Positions 41,901 to 52,584 are shown, numbered from the stretch's first letter. The stretch: DNA of 64,000 nucleotides from Tridacna crocea (GCA_943736015.1 OX031058.1:3301001-3365000), one strand, 5' to 3'. A program made the numbers and translations. Notes: generated by a model not told the origin, from the letters alone.

Positions 41901-44900
41901 CAGGGCGCGCCGCCCTGCCCCTTTTTCACTCCGCCCTTCTGCCCTCGAATCTGTAAAAAACCCGCCCTGCTGCCCTTATCAAATGCATACAAAACTTGTT
42001 TGTGTATTGTTCTGGTTTCAGAACAAACCACCGGGCTACATGAGCAAAAAACTCATCTTCAGTGTCTCGGCTCTGTCTTATCAAGCTTGCACAGTCACAA
42101 AAAGTCGCCATAAATTTCTTTCGACCTGACGATATTCAAGAAATACAGCCAATCTAAGACTAAGGGTGACACTAATTATCTTTTATCAACTTCGTCAGTT
42201 AAGATAGGACAGCAGGGTGTTATAATCTCTCTCTGTCATTAACTTGCTAAACCATCCCTTTATCCCTCGAAACCCTGACTTTTTTGCCCCACATGTACTT
42301 TAACGTCTGCTAATTTCTTTAAATGACGTCACACAGTCAGTGAAATTTATCAATACTTGAATAGTCTTAAAATAAAGCTGAATTAACTCTTATTGCAGGT
42401 GGAGATTATCATATCATATATTTTTTGCACAAATTACAAGTATGGATGGTAAACCAAAGTTGCGAACTATCTTGAAAGTACTCGATCTTTGCTATTCAAG
42501 CATCGGCAATTTTCTTAAAGCAAAATCTGCATTGCAGTGTTCTATTTTTAGCAGTCTATTTATAGAATTGCTATGCAGTAGTACACTACTCCATCAGTAG
42601 GCCTACACATTTTGTAATTCTTTCTATGTAATAATTAAGTTTTTTTTTTATTTCTTTTTTAATCAAAATTAATGTAATTTCGTAAAACAGCTGAGAAGAA
42701 GGGTTTTTTTTTTTTATAATTACTCTGGACATTTTTTGTTATCTGACGAGACGTTAGGTAGTGGACCTGTAATAGAAAACAGCTATTTCCACAATATTAT
42801 TATCCTGCAAAATTTGCTAAAATGAGTATTATTGTACTACTTTAACCGAGCCAATTTTTCATTTTTTTCCTTCCTAGAATTATTATTTATAAATCCAAAA
42901 CCACTGTATTCTCATTACAAAGCGAATTAATAATTACCTCCCTTTTCTGAAAACTAACAAAAGTATCAACAATTTTTTTTTAAGAGACATCAAAGGCATT
43001 TCTAGTGGGTCAAAAATATGCATCAGTATTTTATCTGTATAAATCTGTATTTATCAACTATCTAGAACTTTTATTCCATGCTACACCAGAAGCGTTACGG
43101 GTCTACTACATTAAAGCTAAGTGTGACTGTACATCATGGGATCATAAATTACATGGCAATCAAAACCTGTATAGTCAGATTGTGTTGCTTTGGGTCTATG
43201 AGTTGATAAGAATCTTTTCTTATTCTTTTCTTTAATATGCAGTTCATATCCAAAGTTCTAGTTAGAACTTGTTTCGAAAAGAGTGAAGGACACTGATTTG
43301 CCTTTATCTGATATGAGAAGTCATTCAACAAGGCAATGTTCCTCCCTGTCCCTTTTTCCTGCCTCCCTGCCCCTTTTTCCTGCCTCCCTGCCCTTTTGCC
43401 TGGTCTAGAATAATCACTAAACTCCCTGCTCTCAAGTCCTGTACGCTTCTCAGTACTCACTGAGCTCAGCATTATTAGTTGTACGGTCAGGTGGCAGGGG
43501 ACTTGGGAACTTGTTCATGGCTGTGGTGAATCATGTCGCCGCAAGCCGAAGGCCGTACAATAAATTTATTATACATGTACTGTAAAGTTTTACCCTTTCA
43601 ATTCACTTTAAGTGAAATTTTCCTGTATTATAATCTCACGAATTGAGTATGCTGACGAAACAGAAATTCCCTTCTGAGTGCCCCATTTCAATGAAAACTA
43701 ACATCACCTGAAACTGACGTCACTAAAACGTGCAGTTTGGTGCATAAATGTGCACTCTGGTGATCAACCGATGCCGCCATTTTGGATGTTGTGTTGCACA
43801 CGTGTTCCCAAAATGTTAATAGAAGCCATCTTTCTCAGAGTCCTGAAAACCCAGGATTCTTCGGTAAAGAATGATGACCTTTGACGACCCTTAGAAAGAA
43901 GTCTATTTAAAACATTGTGGCAAAAGGAGAAAATGCTGGTAACCAGCATTTTCTCCTTTTCTCGCAATGTTTTCTACCCTATCATTGAACAATTGCACCA
44001 TTTGAGCCACATTGAAATTGTCCTCTGCAAATACTTTCGATTCCGACAGGGCTAGAATTTTGTCGTCTGATAGTGAGTTATAAAATGTAACTTGATCTCT
44101 AGTTATCATCATCCTCGGAACCCAGGTTAAAAGCATTATGTTACTCTCCATACAATGAAATGAAACTGGGTCAACAAGGATGAGTTTCATTTACCTACCC
44201 GCCAATACAACAATGTCGGTCGTAGTACGAGCCACAACAGCCATGTTCACACCAGAATGTCTCCGAGGAATCGAAAAGATCTGTGGAATGATCTGTGCAC
44301 CATTCACCTCCATGGACAACTGAAAATGTAAAAAAAAAAGTGCAGCCATGACCTATTGGTTAATGTTAACTCTTTACTAAACGACAAATTTATATTGGTC
44401 CAAATTGAAAGAATTTGCAGACAACAAAATGTGACTAAAGAATTGAAATTTGTTTCAGGAAGGGTAGAAGGAGAAAATGCTGGTACCAGCATTTTCTCCT
44501 TTTCTCAAAGTGTTTTCAAAAGGCTTTAGGCTTCTTTCACAGAGGTGATAAAAGTCGGGATTGTGTGGTAAAGGATCAAGCGGATTCAACCCTGAAGTAT
44601 ACCAGAATGCAAAATTTTAGGCTTGTTGAAAATGAATAAATTTGCAGACAACAATTTCAATGTGGCTCCAATGGTGCAATTCTTCTTTGATAGGATAGAA
44701 AAAAGAGAAATTGCTGGATACGATAATTTTTTTAAAAAAGCTTCTTTCCCAGACAAAGTCGGCACTGTGCGCTAAAGGGTAAAATCTAAAATATTTCCAT
44801 CCAAGACAAAGTCGACAATGTGCAGTAAAGGATCAAAATCTAAAATATTTTCATCACAAAATTCTCTGTGGAGCATCTCATATGAATTATTTATTTTGTT

Positions 44901-47900
44901 CCATATGAGGAGTCTGAACCCAAAACAGTTGCAGACGAAGAGCACAATGCGGCTCAAACTGTAGAAAATGTCATTGATAAGGTAGAAAACATTATGGAAA
45001 AAGGCGAGAAATACTAGTTACCAAGATTCTCTCTTTTTCCCACAATGTTTTCAACACCTTTCTCATTCAGGGCTGTTTAGACTAGGAACTGTGTGATTAA
45101 GGGTAAACATATGAATTGGATAATAAGCCATATAGAGGATATTTTTGCAAGGTGAAAGATCAAAATTTTTCATTTCATCGACTGAACATCATTGGTAATA
45201 TTTACACAAGTGGCACAGCCACGGGTGAAAATATTACACATGTTCATGAGATGGAAATATATTGTTCTTTCACCAAAAAAAAGGGAATGTTCTATTCATT
45301 TCATTCTTTTAACTCTTTACCACACGATGATGACTTTTAACGCCCCTGAGGAAGAAGCCTTTTAAAAACATTGTGGGAAAAGGGGATAATGCTGGTAACC
45401 AGCATTTTCTCCTTTTCCCACAAAGTTTTCTACCCTTTCAAAGCAAAACTGCATGATTAGAGCCACTTTGAAATTGCTGTCTGCAAATATTTTCAAGTTG
45501 GATCTATAGGTCTAAAGCTTTGCTGTAGGAACAGGTTAACTTAATGGGGAACTTGATCCAAATCCAGTACAGTTCTTTTTGGTTTTCCCCCATGGCGTAC
45601 CCCCTCTGCAAAGCGACACATTACAGTATAACGTCAAGCGCAAGAAGTATAGTGTTAATTATATCATATTTCCAACTGGTTGTGAGGCATGTGCATAGAG
45701 CACAGGAACAACTATTTCCACCTTCAATTGAAGAGTTACAATGAAAAAATCGGTATTTTTTGCCAGTTGTAAACATGAAACATCGAAAAATATTTAACTA
45801 ATATTTCTCAATAACTTTCCAGAAATCATGCAATAAAAACCCAGATCTATCTGTTGCATTACCGAATGTGATCCTTGGTGACATAGAGCACAGGAATTTG
45901 ACATTCTATAACCAAAATAAATGATCAAATATGAAAAAAAAAAAATCTTCCCTATATAATATAAACAATGTTTATATTATATAGGTGAGATTTTTTTTTT
46001 TTCATATTTGATCATTCATTTTGGTTATAGAATGTCAAATTCCTGTGCATTGAGGAGACCTAAATTCTCCATCAAATTTTCAGAATGTGACTTCCCCATA
46101 TGATTTACTTGACACTGTCTATAGATCTACCCAACATTGCACATTTTATGTTTTTTTATGCATGCGGTTGTAGGTCTTGTATGCTGCTGATTGGGCAGTA
46201 TGAGTTTTTTTCACCCCTTAGAAAATTGGTTTCTGAAAAAAATATGGGGAAAAAATCTGCACAATGAATATCAGAAATGAAAAATAAGGATGTAGTGGCT
46301 CATGAATAAGAAAAGGAAATGACACAAATTGTTGACATATGAAATTTAACTCTTTACCAAACGACAAAATTGTAGACTGGTCCAAATTGAAAGCATTTGC
46401 AGACGACAAAATAATTGTGACTGAAAAATTGAAATTTGGTTTGGGAAGGGAGAAAATATTGTGGGAAAAGGAGAAAATGCTGGTTACCAGCATTTTCTCC
46501 TTTTCCCACAATAATTTCCAAAGGCTTTTTTTTCAGGGTCGTTAACGGTCGGGATTGTGTGGCAAAGATTTAAAGATCTTGTACATTAGGACAGGGTTTG
46601 TATATATATCATATATACCATCCCTGGTAAGGAAATTGAAATCTTTCACTCATGAAAATTTTGAACTTGCAGATCAAATCCATAATTTAGCATTCGCAGA
46701 CTGAAAACTACAGGTGATTATGTGGCTGAAATGGTAAACACTCTCACTGAACGAGAAAAGAAAATATTGTGAGAAAAGTGGTCGAATAAATATGTCTGTA
46801 GATCTAGATCTTTTATATAGGTGACTATGCAACCAGGGACCTTGGAGGGGGAGAAAATGATTGTAAAGTAGTCCAGATAGATCTAGATCTACAATTACCG
46901 GCATTTTCTACTAGTTATCCAACAATGTTTTCAAATTCAGCTTTCTTAGAGCCAATATAATGTGTGAATGTGTGCACAGGCCAATAATTGTGAGAAATTA
47001 TGTTGTGATGTATGACGTTGGGTGGATTCACGACCAGACGCCCCGCTAGCTCATTTAGTAGATTTGTTTGAATGGTGTTTTACGCCGCTTTCAACAGTAT
47101 TTCAGTCATATCACGGCAACAGTTCACATATTCATGTTTCCTGGGTTTCACCAGTACTAGGCTAGGCTCTGAAGTGTCTTGCCCAAGGACACTCCTGTGA
47201 AAAAAACCCAGTGGAGCCAGCGAGGCTCGAACCTGGGACCTCCAGGTTACGAGTCCTGCACTTTACCATTGAGCCACACAGGACCCCTCATTTAGTAGAG
47301 CTGTGGTACTAGTGTACTGGGGGTTGTGGGTTCAAGGCCCACGTCGAGCACTCATTTCTCCCTTGATCTACCTCATTGCCAACGAGGTAAATTGGTGAAT
47401 GCAGGATGCAGCACCTGTGGTCCATGGGGACTGAAGGGGAGTTGGTTACTCCCAAAAAAATCAGGAGGGGGGGAGTGTTGTGATATTATAAGACGTTGGG
47501 TGGACTCATGACCAGATGCCTGGCTGGCTCAGTAGGTAGTACAGATAACTGCCCCCAAAGGCGATGTTACTTTTTGACTGGTCGCCTCTGGACTTGAGAC
47601 GGTACGGTGTACAGTAAATGTCCAAATATGAAAAAGATCACCGGAGTGTCTCATTATTGAGACTAGCTCAGTAGGTAGAGCTGCGGAAGTAGTTTCTCCT
47701 GTTATTTACTTCAGATAGTAGAAAAGTCTACAGACCTAGTTCCCATGTCAGCCTACATGATCTCACCAGTCTGATCATAATCTACAGTATAGTTTAAAAC
47801 CAAAGTCCTGTCAAATGAATTAGCCATATATCAAAAGCCAAAGTCAAGTTCTAACCCTTTGGCTGCTAAGTGCTACTCGATTACCTCCGACGGACAATGT

Positions 47901-48234
47901 AGATCAAGATCAGACTTCACAGAACGTGCAGTCTGATCTTAGGATCTAGACTGTCCGTTAAGGAGATGCTTTTCTTCAAAAAACAATAATTATGTTGCAA
48001 CATTTGAGTTTTTATTTCATCTTTCGGTTTTAAATTTCATTCATTTTACTTTGCAGTAGATCTAATTCTATCAGAGTTTATGTCAGAACTACATTCTACA
48101 GTGTAGATCTACAAATCAATAACAATTTGGTTAAACAGATACAGCCGTCTAGAATCGGGGAAATTTAAGAAATAACCCTTACCTGATATCAGGAAGAAAG
48201 CTAACAGCACGGAAAGAATACAATAGTCCGCCAT
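35746..48234 (-). CDS. Shisa/CYYR1-like small type I membrane protein, copy 2 (four exons)
   Basis: Joining 48234-48183, 44319-44199, 36405-36266 and 35951-35746 gives 172 residues plus stop with the same splice phases. Relative to copy 1 the changes are F32L, N49Y, Y53H and R58G around exon 2, A64V in exon 3, loss of two residues in the PQ repeat, and Q174H. All six ectodomain cysteines, the membrane helix, CCCC and both PPxY motifs remain, so it looks functional. The exon 2 donor is G|GTAGGT, slightly weaker than copy 1's GTAAGT. It lacks the MITE found next to the copy 1 stop codon. The role is unknown. Confidence 0.85.
36012..36256 (-). mobile_element. TTAA hairpin MITE, type A, fills intron 3 of Shisa-like copy 2
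   Basis: It is nearly identical to 9344-9588. Confidence 0.88.
36266..36405 (-). CDS. Exon 3 of Shisa-like copy 2
   Basis: The transmembrane exon differs from copy 1 by one residue (Ala to Val). It is flanked by the same two MITEs (36012-36256 and 36431-36659). Confidence 0.87.
36431..36659 (+). mobile_element. TTAA hairpin MITE, type A, in intron 2 (pair of 9763)
   Basis: It is full length with TTAA at both ends. Confidence 0.88.
36753..37088 (+). promoter_or_regulatory. GTTCACGA motif cluster upstream of a TATA box, copy 2
   Basis: It is almost identical to 10085-10420, with one change in a TCGTGAAC word. Confidence 0.4.
37089..37853. other. No recognised gene (pair of 10421)
   Basis: This is intronic and nearly identical to copy 1. 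Confidence 0.5.
37854..38081 (-). mobile_element. TTAA hairpin MITE, type A (pair of 11187)
   Basis: It is full length and differs from copy 1 by very few bases. Confidence 0.87.
38303..38531 (-). mobile_element. TTAA hairpin MITE, type B (pair of 11636)
   Basis: It is full length with TTAA at both ends. Confidence 0.87.
38930..39650 (+). repeat. GGTGAAAGATC foldback repeat (pair of 12262, loop intact)
   Basis: The inner inverted pair GGTAATATTTTCACGAG and GGAAAATATTACCGAC is kept here and partly lost in copy 1. Confidence 0.68.
39768..39990 (-). mobile_element. TTAA hairpin MITE, type A (pair of 13313)
   Basis: The hairpin is nearly intact and the right end eroded. Confidence 0.8.
40190..40350 (+). 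mobile_element. TTAA MITE remnant, uninterrupted (pair of 13741)
   Basis: Contains the empty TTTAAA site at about 40321 for the 547-bp element of copy 1. Confidence 0.68.
40430..40615 (+). mobile_element. TTAA MITE remnant (pair of 14505)
   Basis: The hairpin is imperfect and the ends eroded. Confidence 0.63.
40616..40970 (+). mobile_element. tRNA-derived SINE (pair of 14695)
   Basis: The acceptor arms GCCGAGCC and GGCTCGGC pair; A box GGTAGCTCAGTCGGTAG. Confidence 0.77.
41357..41565 (-). mobile_element. SINE fragment with foldback (pair of 15455)
   Basis: The foldback at about 41361-41430 has one arm substitution. Confidence 0.7.
41876..43419. mobile_element. 1.5-kb non-autonomous DNA transposon, only in copy 2
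   Basis: TAGTGATTATTCTAGA opens it and its complement closes it. AACTC is duplicated on both sides (41871-41875, 43420-43424) and occurs once in copy 1 (15970-15974). Next to the ends, GC-rich CCCTGCCC words are repeated, with three tandem units of about 22 bases (CTCCCTGCCCCTTTTTCCTG) at 43343-43405. No transposase frame was seen. Confidence 0.93.
42860..43110 (-). repeat. Reversed GGTGAAAGATC-repeat fragment inside the 1.5-kb element
   Basis: It matches 12720-12960 in reverse (ATTACCTCCCTTTTCTGAAA, TCAACAATTTTTTTTTAAGA). Confidence 0.6.
43475..43800 (+). repeat. Unclassified dispersed repeat (pair of 16025)
   Basis: It has the same order as copy 1 with few substitutions. Confidence 0.6.
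43870..44081 (-). mobile_element. TTAA hairpin MITE, type A (pair of 16417)
   Basis: The hairpin is intact and the left end lost. Confidence 0.77.
44199..44319 (-). CDS. Exon 2 of Shisa-like copy 2
   Basis: The acceptor is TTTTCAG and the donor GTAGGT. Four amino-acid differences from copy 1 cluster here, while every cysteine is kept. Confidence 0.83.
44366..44574 (+). mobile_element. TTAA hairpin MITE, type A, hairpin shortened (pair of 16912)
   Basis: The outer part of the left hairpin arm (AAACATTGTGGGAAA) is deleted compared with copy 1. Confidence 0.8.
44897..45103 (+). mobile_element. Degenerate TTAA MITE, absent from copy 1
   Basis: An imperfect hairpin (ATACTAGTTACCAAGATTCT) is seen. 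Copy 1 joins the flanks directly near 17455, probably by deletion. Confidence 0.6.
45130..45875 (+). repeat. GGTGAAAGATC foldback repeat split by a MITE (pair of 17495)
   Basis: The MITE at about 45308-45541 interrupts it as in copy 1. Confidence 0.6.
45308..45541 (-). mobile_element. TTAA hairpin MITE, type A (pair of 17681)
   Basis: TTAA is present at both ends, with the same GGGGATAATG arm mismatch. Confidence 0.8.
45890..46051. mobile_element. AT-rich foldback element (pair of 18248)
   Basis: The long hairpin is preserved; A and T run lengths differ. Confidence 0.8.
46347..46574 (+). mobile_element. TTAA hairpin MITE, type A (pair of 18741)
   Basis: It is full length; the right arm ends ATAATTTCC. 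Confidence 0.86.
47025..47540 (+). mobile_element. tRNA-derived SINE interrupted by another SINE (pair of 19415)
   Basis: The head is split at 47061 by the insertion at 47062-47286 and resumes at 47287. Confidence 0.75.
47062..47286 (-). mobile_element. tRNA-derived SINE, reverse, only in copy 2
   Basis: On the minus strand it begins GGGTCCTGTGTGGCTCAATG with B box GGTTCGAGCCTC. CTCATTTAGTAG flanks both sides (47050-47061 and 47287-47298) but occurs once in copy 1, a 12-base target duplication. Confidence 0.92.
47539..47650. mobile_element. Foldback element reduced to one arm (pair of 19687)
   Basis: The left arm is kept; the loop and right arm are deleted up to TCATTATTGAGACTAGCTCA. Confidence 0.8.
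47870..47975. mobile_element. GATCAGACTGCACAG hairpin element (pair of 20945)
   Basis: One arm base changed (CAGACTTCACAG). Confidence 0.72.
48183..48234 (-). CDS. Exon 1 of Shisa-like copy 2
   Basis: It encodes the same signal peptide as copy 1 and has the donor CAG|GTAAGG. Confidence 0.85.
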
Positions 48235-49425
48235 GTTTATATGTAATTTTCTGGTTTATGAAAAGACCGTGTCATTTAGATCTACCTGGATATTTCGCAA
48301 TATAGTCCATACAACACAGTATGGATCAATGAATCAAGTCATGTATGTTACTATTTTTAGGCGACGCGGATGAAAAATCTTAGGCTGTCCTGTTTCCGGT
48401 CGTTTTCGGTATTATCCGTTACCGGTCGGTTTCGGCATTTAGCGACTCGTCCCCCGTCACCCCTCCCTCCAAAATTCTTTAACAGTTTTTTATCTAAAAT
48501 GAACTAGAGAAGGGGGAGTTTTCAATCATTTTCTGCATAGGAAAAATATTTGAAACTTTTGTCCTACTCGACCTTTCAGATAGTTTTGCACATTAAATAG
48601 ATCTATATATTCCATCCGTTGTAAGTTTGGGTGAAAACGTCACCCTCTTGATTTAAATCATTGAGTCGACGAACAATTTTGGGGTTCAAGCCTGTGACAT
48701 AATAATCATCAGTGTAGGTCCAGCGAGAGGCATGTTATTAATTTAGGTAAATTATAGTTTTGGCCCCAAAAGATGATACCCTATCCATGTAAAGATCAGT
48801 CTAGTTCGGAAAAGGTTAAACAAACAAGTCGATGGTGAAACATTGGAAGACAGATCTAGATTCCAGATAGATCTATATAGCCAGAAGTATTTTCATCTTG
48901 ACCACCAAAATTTAAGATCTAGAATCTACTTTTTTTAATTTCTGCAAAGCTTTATTAAAGTTTGGAATTGACAAATCACCTACCCTCTATGCACACACCA
49001 TAGCACCCTCTATACACACACCATAGCAAAGTGCATAGATCTCCTTTTCCCACATTTTTATCTACCCTTCCCAAAATAAATTTCAGTTTCTCAGTCAAAT
49101 CAGGGATCATATATACATATACTATCCCTGGACAAATACATACATGTACATTTTGTTGTTGGAAATGCTTAGAATTTGGACTGGTATATAGATCTAATTT
49201 TGTAGTTTGGAAAAGAGCCGATTAAATCTCATCTCGAACACCAGCCCCTACCAGGTCCTACATATCACAGTCTCTGCAAATTTTTACCAATACTCTGGTA
49301 ATCTGTTCCGAGGATGTATATCATTTTTAACAAAGTGACGTCAGAATCTATGCAAGGAAACAACGATCACACAGGGGTCATGAATAGAAAACTGCTTACA
49401 AAGGGAAAATGGTGATAAGGACAAA
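48235..49425. promoter_or_regulatory. Upstream region of Shisa-like copy 2
   Basis: It is conserved with 21330-22504 apart from small indels, including a short duplication of CACACCATAGCA near 49000. Confidence 0.35.
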
Positions 49426-49972
49426 CAAGAGGGCCAAGATGGCCCTGAATTGCTCACCTGAATTTTTGAGAGGACCAGAGCCACGAAGTGCTCATGGTGA
49501 GCTTTTGTGATCGCCCAGTGTCCGTCGTCCACAATTTCTTTAAACATCTTCTCCTCCTAAACCACTGGGCCAATCTTGATGAAACTTGGCAGGGATGTTC
49601 CTTAGGTGAAGCTCTTCTAATGTTGTTCAAGAGATTGAATTCCACCCATAACTCTGGTTGCCATGGCAACCAAAAGGAAAAAAATAGCAAAATCTTTGAA
49701 AATCTTCTTCTCTGGAACTAGATCGCGTGGAGCTTTGATATTTGGTATGCAGCATCTCCTAGTAGACCTCTACCAAGATTGTTCATATGATGCCCCTGGG
49801 GTCAAAACTGACCCTGCCCCGGAACATTCCAGCCAAGTTTGGTCCAAAGTGGCCAAGCGGTTTAGGAGGAGTTGATGTTTAAAGAATTGTTGACGACGCA
49901 CGGCGGACTACGCACGACAGACACCAGATGATCCTAAAAGCTCCCCTTGAGCACGTTGTGCTCAGGTGAGCT
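49426..49972. mobile_element. CACCTGAG repeat, long copy (pair of 22505)
   Basis: It has the same ends as 22505-23043 plus a short duplication near GCACGGCGGACTACGCACGA. Confidence 0.75.
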
Positions 49973-50143
49973 AAAAATAGACATGAAAGATATATTTGTT
50001 TGACAATGGTTTATTGTATTTCATATAATAAATCTGGTTTACAGTTCTATATTACATGTATGTACAATAAAATCTTCCCTATGAGGGTACTAGTGCCAAT
50101 ATATTACAAGTACATCTATGTTCAAAATGAGCCAAAAGATGTT

Positions 50144-50356
50144 TTAACTCTTTCCCACATAATGACAACTTTTGACAAACCTTGGAAAGAAGCCTTTTGA
50201 AAACATTGTGGGAAAAGGAGAAAATGCTGGTAACCAGCACAATGTTTTCTACCCTTTAAATAAAAAATTGCACCATTTGAGCCACATTGAAATTGTCGTC
50301 TGCAAATGCTTTCAATTTGGACAAGGCTAAAATTTTGTCGTCTGGTAAAGGGTTAA
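50144..50356 (-). mobile_element. TTAA MITE, type A, right hairpin arm mostly deleted
   Basis: TTAA is present at both ends. After GCTGGTAACCAGC the arm jumps to ACAATGTTTTC. Confidence 0.85.
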
Positions 50357-50589
50357 TGCATCTGAAGACAGTACTGATGCAGGTCAGCCTACGCATTCCA
50401 CACAAGCTGAATTGGATCAAAAATTTTGACAATGGTGGATTGAGTCTGTCCACACAAAATAGGATTCATGGGTCCATAATTATGTGATGACTTGCTTGTC
50501 GCGATATCCATGAACGCTTATTGCAGAGATGCAATAAACCCCATTTTGCCAAACATGGCTCAAATATGAATATATCTATGAAAGAGCTT

Positions 50590-50865
50590 TATAGATTCTA
50601 ATGAAGATTTCATCATTTTGCCATGGACAAAAACCTTCTATTTTTTCACATAAGGCCCTGAAGGGATACTCAATTCTAATGGAAATCTCAATTCTTTTTT
50701 TTTTTGTTTGCAAAAATCCATTTTCACATACAGCCTCGAACGGCAACTCATTTCTTATAGAAATTTCAGTATTTTTCTCTCGGCAAAAGCTCAATTTTAC
50801 ACATATTTGCTTTTAGCTATGAAAGGGATAATAGATTAAAATGAAGATTTCATCATACATACACA
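50590..50865 (+). repeat. Diverged tandem repeat, unit about 80 bases
   Basis: Three units and part of a fourth share TCTAATGAAGATTTCAT, a T run, TTTCACATA and CCTCGAACGGC-like segments. The last unit repeats TGAAGATTTCATCAT exactly. Confidence 0.6.
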
Positions 50866-51126
50866 TATAGTTATAATATGAGATGGCTAAATAAACAACT
50901 TATAAACCACAATAAAAACATTCTATTTACACAGAAATCAACAATTTTGCATTTATGATAAAGGCAAAAACATAATTGGTATTTTTTCTTGACAGAACAT
51001 CAGAAAATTGAAAGAGAATTTTTTTTCAAACCACTTCTTTTGTAGTTACACATATAGGGTTAACTCTAGGCAACACAATCAAGAATTTTCACATCTGAAC
51101 AGAATAATCTTTAGAAACTTTTGTGG

Positions 51127-51360
51127 TTAACTCTTTACCACACGAGAAAATTTTAGACTGGTCCAAATTGAAAGCATTTGCAGACGACAAAATAAAGGTG
51201 ACTGAAAAATTAAAATTTGTTCTGGGAAGGGTGGAAAACATTTTGGGAAAAGGAGAAAATGCTGGTTACCAGCATTTTCTCCTTTTCCCACAATGTTTTC
51301 TATAGGCTTCTTAAATTTCTTGGGGGCGTCAAAAGTGGGGATTGTGTGGTAATGGGTTAA
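51127..51360 (+). mobile_element. TTAA hairpin MITE, type A
   Basis: It is full length with TTAA at both ends. Confidence 0.87.
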
Positions 51361-51438
51361 AGGAGAAAAAGCTGGTCACTAGTATTTTCTTCTTCACCAA
51401 CAATGAATTTTTATCCTTTGAAAGAATCATCCCATCAT

Positions 51439-51648
51439 TTAAACTCTTTACCAAATGACAAAATTTTAGACAGGTCCAAATTGAAAGCACTTGCAGATGA
51501 CAATATAAAAGTAACTCAAATATTGAATTTTTTTCCAGCAAGGTAGAAAACATAGTGACTATCAGCATTTTCTCCTTTTCCCACAATGTTTTCAAAAGTC
51601 TTCTATCTCAGGGTCATAATAACCAGGGATTGTTTGGTAAAGGGTTAA
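51439..51648 (+). mobile_element. TTAA MITE, type A, left hairpin arm deleted
   Basis: TTAA ends are present; only the right hairpin arm remains. Confidence 0.83.
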
Positions 51649-51664
51649 GCTACATTTCAATAGA

Positions 51665-51877
51665 TATTTAAGACTGGTCCAAATTGAAAGCATCTGCAGA
51701 TGACAAAGTGAAAGTGACTTAAATCATTTCATTATTTTGTCTGAAAGGCTAGAAAACATTGTGGGGAAAAAGAGAAAAAAATGCTGGTAACCAGCATTTT
51801 CTCCTTTTCCCACAGTGCTCTCAATAGGTGTCCTTCTTGAGGTCTTAATATCTTGGGACCATGTGGTAAAGGGTTAA
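51665..51877 (+). mobile_element. TTAA hairpin MITE, type A
   Basis: The left end is truncated; hairpin and right TTAA are present. Confidence 0.78.
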
Positions 51878-51978
51878 CAAATATCATCTGAAAAGCAGGA
51901 TGGTAAAAATGCAGTAATAAGAGTATAAAATTTTTCTAACATGAGGAATACTGTACCCTAGATATAATTTGTGGGGTG

Positions 51979-52036
51979 AGTGCAAGACTATTCTAAGTGC
52001 ATATACTTTGTATATGCACTTACAATAGTCTTGCAC
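51979..52036. repeat. Isolated near-perfect palindrome
   Basis: GTGCAAGACTATTCTAAGTG is mirrored around ATATACTTTGTATAT with a single mismatch. It is not part of a recognised family. Confidence 0.85.
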
Positions 52037-52234
52037 TAACCCCTTGATATCCTAGCATATTTTTAGCTACATCCAACTGCCTGTGCTCTCAGTTATATAT
52101 CAGATTTTCTCCTTTACCCACAATGTTTACAAACTCTTTCTTACAGAGAATCTCAAAAACATAGATCAGTTTGGTAAAGTGTTAAAAGGTAACCTTGGAA
52201 GGTACCATAATGCTGACAATTGAATAATCTTCAT

Positions 52235-52440
52235 CACGCAGTCCTGAGTTTTAGCGACCCTCAATAAGAAGGTCTTTGACAACATTGTGGGAAAAGAAGA
52301 TGCTGGTTACCAGTATTTCCTCCTTTTTTAACAATATCTTTCTCCCCTTCCAAAGACAAGTTTAAGGTTTTGGTCACATCTGATATTAGGTATGTAAAAG
52401 CTTTTACTTAAGACACATTTAAAATTTCGCCCTTTGATCT
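52235..52440 (-). mobile_element. TTAA MITE remnant
   Basis: It has a CACGCAGTCCTGAG-like start and a broken hairpin (GATGCTGGTTACCAGTATTT). Confidence 0.55.
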
Positions 52441-52584
52441 AGGGCTAATTAAGAAAGCCCCAAACTCGACTTCAGCTGGTTTGCAGTGTTTATTTTTTGG
52501 CCTATGATAAGACTGCAATTGTATGGTTAGCTCTTTTACCAAATGACATAAATTTAGACTAGTTGGAAGCATTTGCAGACAACA

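Larger units (their letters stand above)
28434..50112 (+). repeat. Large tandem segmental duplication, copy 2
   Basis: This is the second copy of the segment at about 977-23186. Insertions seen only here are a 1.5-kb transposon (41876-43419) and a SINE (47062-47286). Part of one foldback element and half of one MITE hairpin are missing relative to copy 1. Its left and right flanks do not resemble those of copy 1, which argues for a real duplication. Confidence 0.9.

Noticed and set aside
41548-42129. 193-codon open frame, the longest in the window
   Set aside because: It runs from a SINE fragment through a C-rich run into the 1.5-kb transposon; it is a chance frame across unrelated repeats.
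977-50112. The duplication as simple haplotype retention
   Set aside because: Not fully excluded, but the sequences right of copy 1 and right of copy 2 differ, as do the left flanks, which is not expected if one is only the other allele.
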